A stretch of 64,000 nucleotides of DNA from Osmia lignaria lignaria (Eukaryota; Arthropoda; Insecta; Hymenoptera; Megachilidae), in the NCBI RefSeq assembly GCF_051020975.1, contig NW_027478158.1:15624001-15688000 (forward strand), in the 5' to 3' direction. Both the position numbers and the translations under genes were made by a program. Shown piece by piece: positions 62,173-64,000 of the stretch; the first letter of the stretch is position 1; every line of letters starts with the position of its first letter. The notes beneath the pieces are model-generated. The model saw only the letters and a list, made by a program, of their open reading frames with translations. It was not told where the DNA came from and searched no databases.

Positions 62173-63782
62173 TTGCAGATATATCTCAAGGGAAGGGGCC
62201 TGACGGACATATTTCGAGATATTTCTTCTTCTTGTTGTTCTTCTTCTGCACAGCTAAGCTGAAAGTGGCATTTACAGCTCGCAATAGTGCAAAGTTATCA
62301 CAAAGAAAGGGGCCACGGTGTTTCTGTATCTCTATTATGTTGGTGCGGCTTCGGAACTTTTAAATATCTCGATACATCTCGAAAACTACGCTTCTGATCA
62401 AAAAATATCATAGAACATAAATTGTAGGAAACTTAATTCTCTACAAACAAGGTCTCTTAACATTTTGCCATAGCTCTCTTCGTTTCCGAGATATTTGCAG
62501 ATTTATCTCAAGGGAAGGGGCCTGACGGACATATTTCGAGATATTTCTTCTTCTTGTTGTTCTTCTTCTGCACAGCTAAGCTGGAAGTGGCATTTGCAGC
62601 TCCCAATAGTGCAGAGTTATCTCAAAGAAAGGGGCCACGGTGTTTCTGTATCTCTATTATGTTGGTGCGGCTTCGGAACTTTTAAATATCTTGATATATC
62701 TCGAGAACTACGCATCTGATCAAAAAATATCATAGAACATAAAAAGTAGGAAACTTAATTCTCTACAAAAAAGGTCTCTTAACATTTTGCCATAGCTCGC
62801 TTCGTTTCCGAGATATTTGCAGGTTTATCTCAAGGGAAGGGGCCTAACGGACATATTTCGAGATATTTCTTCTTCTCGTTGTTCTTCTTCTGCACAGCTA
62901 AGCTGGAAGTGGCATTTGCGGCTCGCACTAGTGCAGAGTTATCCCAAAGAAAGGGGCCACGGTGTTTCTGTATCTCTATTATGTTGGTGCGGCTTCGGAA
63001 CTTTTAAATATCTCGATATATCTCGAGAACTACGCATCTGATCAAAAAATATCATAGAACATAAAAAGTAGGAAACTTAATTCTCTACAAAAAAGGTCTC
63101 TTAACATTTTGCCATAGCTCGCTTCGTTTCCGAGATATTTGCAGATTTATCTCAAGGGAAGGGGCCTGACGGACATATTTCGAGATATTTCTTCTTCTTG
63201 TTGTTCTTCTTCTGCACAGCTAAGCTGGAAGTGGCATTTGCAGCTCGCAATAGTGCAGAGTTATCTCAAAGAAGGGGGCCACGGTGTTTCTGTATCTCTA
63301 TTATGTTGGTGCGGCTTCGGAACTTTTAAATATCTTGATATATCTCGAGAACTACGCATCTGATCAAAAAATATCATAGAACATAAAAAGTAGGAAACTT
63401 AATTCTCTACAGAATAGGTCTCTTAACATTTTGCCATAGCTCTCTTCGTTTCCGAGATATTTGCAGATTTATCTCAAGGGAAGGGGCCTGACGGACATAT
63501 TTCGAGATATTTCTTCTTCTTGTTGTTCTTCTTCTGCACAGCTAAGCTGGAAGTTGCATTTGCAGCTCGCAATGGTGCAGAGTTATCTCAAAGAAAGGGG
63601 CCACGGTGTTTCTGTATCTCTATTATGTTGGTGCGGCTTCGGAACTTTTAAATATCTCGATATATCTCGAAAACTACGCTTCTGATCAAAAAATATCAGA
63701 GAACATAAAAAGTAGGAAACTTAATTCTCTACAAAAAAGGTCTCTTAACATTTTGCCATAGCTCGCTTCGTTTCCGAGATAT
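62173..63782 (+). repeat. A-B-C-E-M 5-monomer repeat
   Basis: Monomers 62173 (pure A, entered by a mixed tail aaaaagtagg/aacataattc), 62495 (B, entered by ctacaaacaagg), 62817 (C), 63139 (E, followed by ctacagaataggtc) and 63461 (M with gaagttgcatttgc). The M tail atatcagagaac matches 60790-60800. Confidence 0.91.
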
Positions 63783-64000
63783 TTGCAGGTTTATCTCAAG
63801 GGAAGGGGCCTAACGGACATATTTCGAGATATTTCTTCTTCTTGTTGTTCTTCTTCTGCACAGCTAAGCTGAAAGTGGCATTTACAGCTCGCAATAGTGC
63901 AAAGTTATCACAAAGAAAGGGGCCACGGTGTTTCTGTATCTCTATTATGTTGGTGCGGCTTCGGAACTTTTAAATATCTCGATACATCTCGAAAACTACG
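63783..64000 (+). repeat. Partial monomer at right edge (CA chimera)
   Basis: The last 218 bases are a CA chimera (gcaggtttatctc and cctaacgg, then gctgaaagtggc and gatacatctcg), cut by the end of the window. By the local pattern the next monomer should be type B. No array edge is visible. Confidence 0.93.

Larger units (their letters stand above)
1..64000 (+). repeat. 322 bp satellite DNA array filling the window
   Basis: Every part of the window aligns to the same 322 bp unit in the same orientation. Landmarks recur in order in every monomer: TTGCAG, ggggcc, a TTC/TTG pyrimidine tract, cacagctaagctgg, a second ggggcc, cggtgtttctgtatctc, gcggcttcggaac, a doubled ATATCTCGA-like motif, tgatcaaaaaatatc, ttctctacaaaaaa, ttaacattttgcc and cttcgtttccgagat. 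Complete monomers run from 41 to 63782 (198 units, net 14 bp short of 198 x 322). Neighbouring monomers differ by a handful of substitutions. There is no gap, inversion, transposon or unique sequence, so no gene is supported anywhere. Such arrays are typical of eukaryotic constitutive heterochromatin. An insect host is a weak guess from motif style. Prokaryotic origin is very unlikely. Confidence 0.98.

Noticed and set aside
1..64000. CRISPR array
   Set aside because: The whole 322 bp period is repeated. There are no short repeats separated by unique spacers and no cas genes.
1..64000. Transposon, integron or insertion-sequence array
   Set aside because: No terminal inverted repeats, target-site duplications, transposase or reverse-transcriptase coding sequence. 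Monomers abut directly with no unique DNA.

Overview
The whole 64 kb window is one uninterrupted satellite DNA array. The unit is a 322 bp monomer repeated head-to-tail in a single orientation. Using the TTGCAG just after the first CGAGATAT motif as monomer start, complete monomers run from position 41 to 63782. There are 198 of them: 63742 bp, which is 198 x 322 minus a net 14 bp of small indels. A 40 bp partial monomer precedes them and a 218 bp partial follows, so the array continues past both ends. I find no gene, RNA gene, transposon, foreign insertion, inversion, CRISPR array or unique sequence. A hand count on one monomer (363-684) gives about 40% GC.

This is the architecture of eukaryotic pericentromeric, subtelomeric or B-chromosome heterochromatin. 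Words such as ttccgagatattt and atatctcgaaaacta remind me of insect satellites, but that is memory only and the host cannot be named. The 74-codon open frames that recur in most monomers start with TTG, not ATG. They lie in a period that is not a multiple of three and are broken by stop variants that were themselves amplified, so they are not annotated as genes.

Layout. From 1 to about 17.7 kb the array is older-looking. It holds 12 of the 13 length-variant monomers, a duplicated 11-monomer block (41-3579 and 4546-8084) built on a 4-monomer higher-order repeat, a duplicated 6-monomer block (8407-10335 and 10979-12907), one strongly diverged monomer (12908-13229) and a 4-monomer cassette present three times (13230-17735). 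From 17.7 to about 36 kb there are 4- and 5-monomer higher-order repeats and a duplicated block of about 9 monomers at an offset of 11 monomers. From 36 to 49 kb come mosaic segments at offsets of 3, 9, 13 and 16 monomers, including an apparently perfect 3-monomer tandem duplication (42530-44461). From 49.9 kb to the end a new set of monomer types (A, B, C, D, E, M below) is arranged in 4- and 5-monomer higher-order repeats, including monomers that are chimeras of two types.

The biology visible here is array turnover: nested unequal exchange and segmental duplication, zonation of subfamilies along the array, and recombination inside monomers. Each monomer also carries its own internal structure: two copies of a 26 bp subrepeat 114 bp apart, a trinucleotide-like pyrimidine tract, and direct and inverted copies of a CGAGATAT motif.
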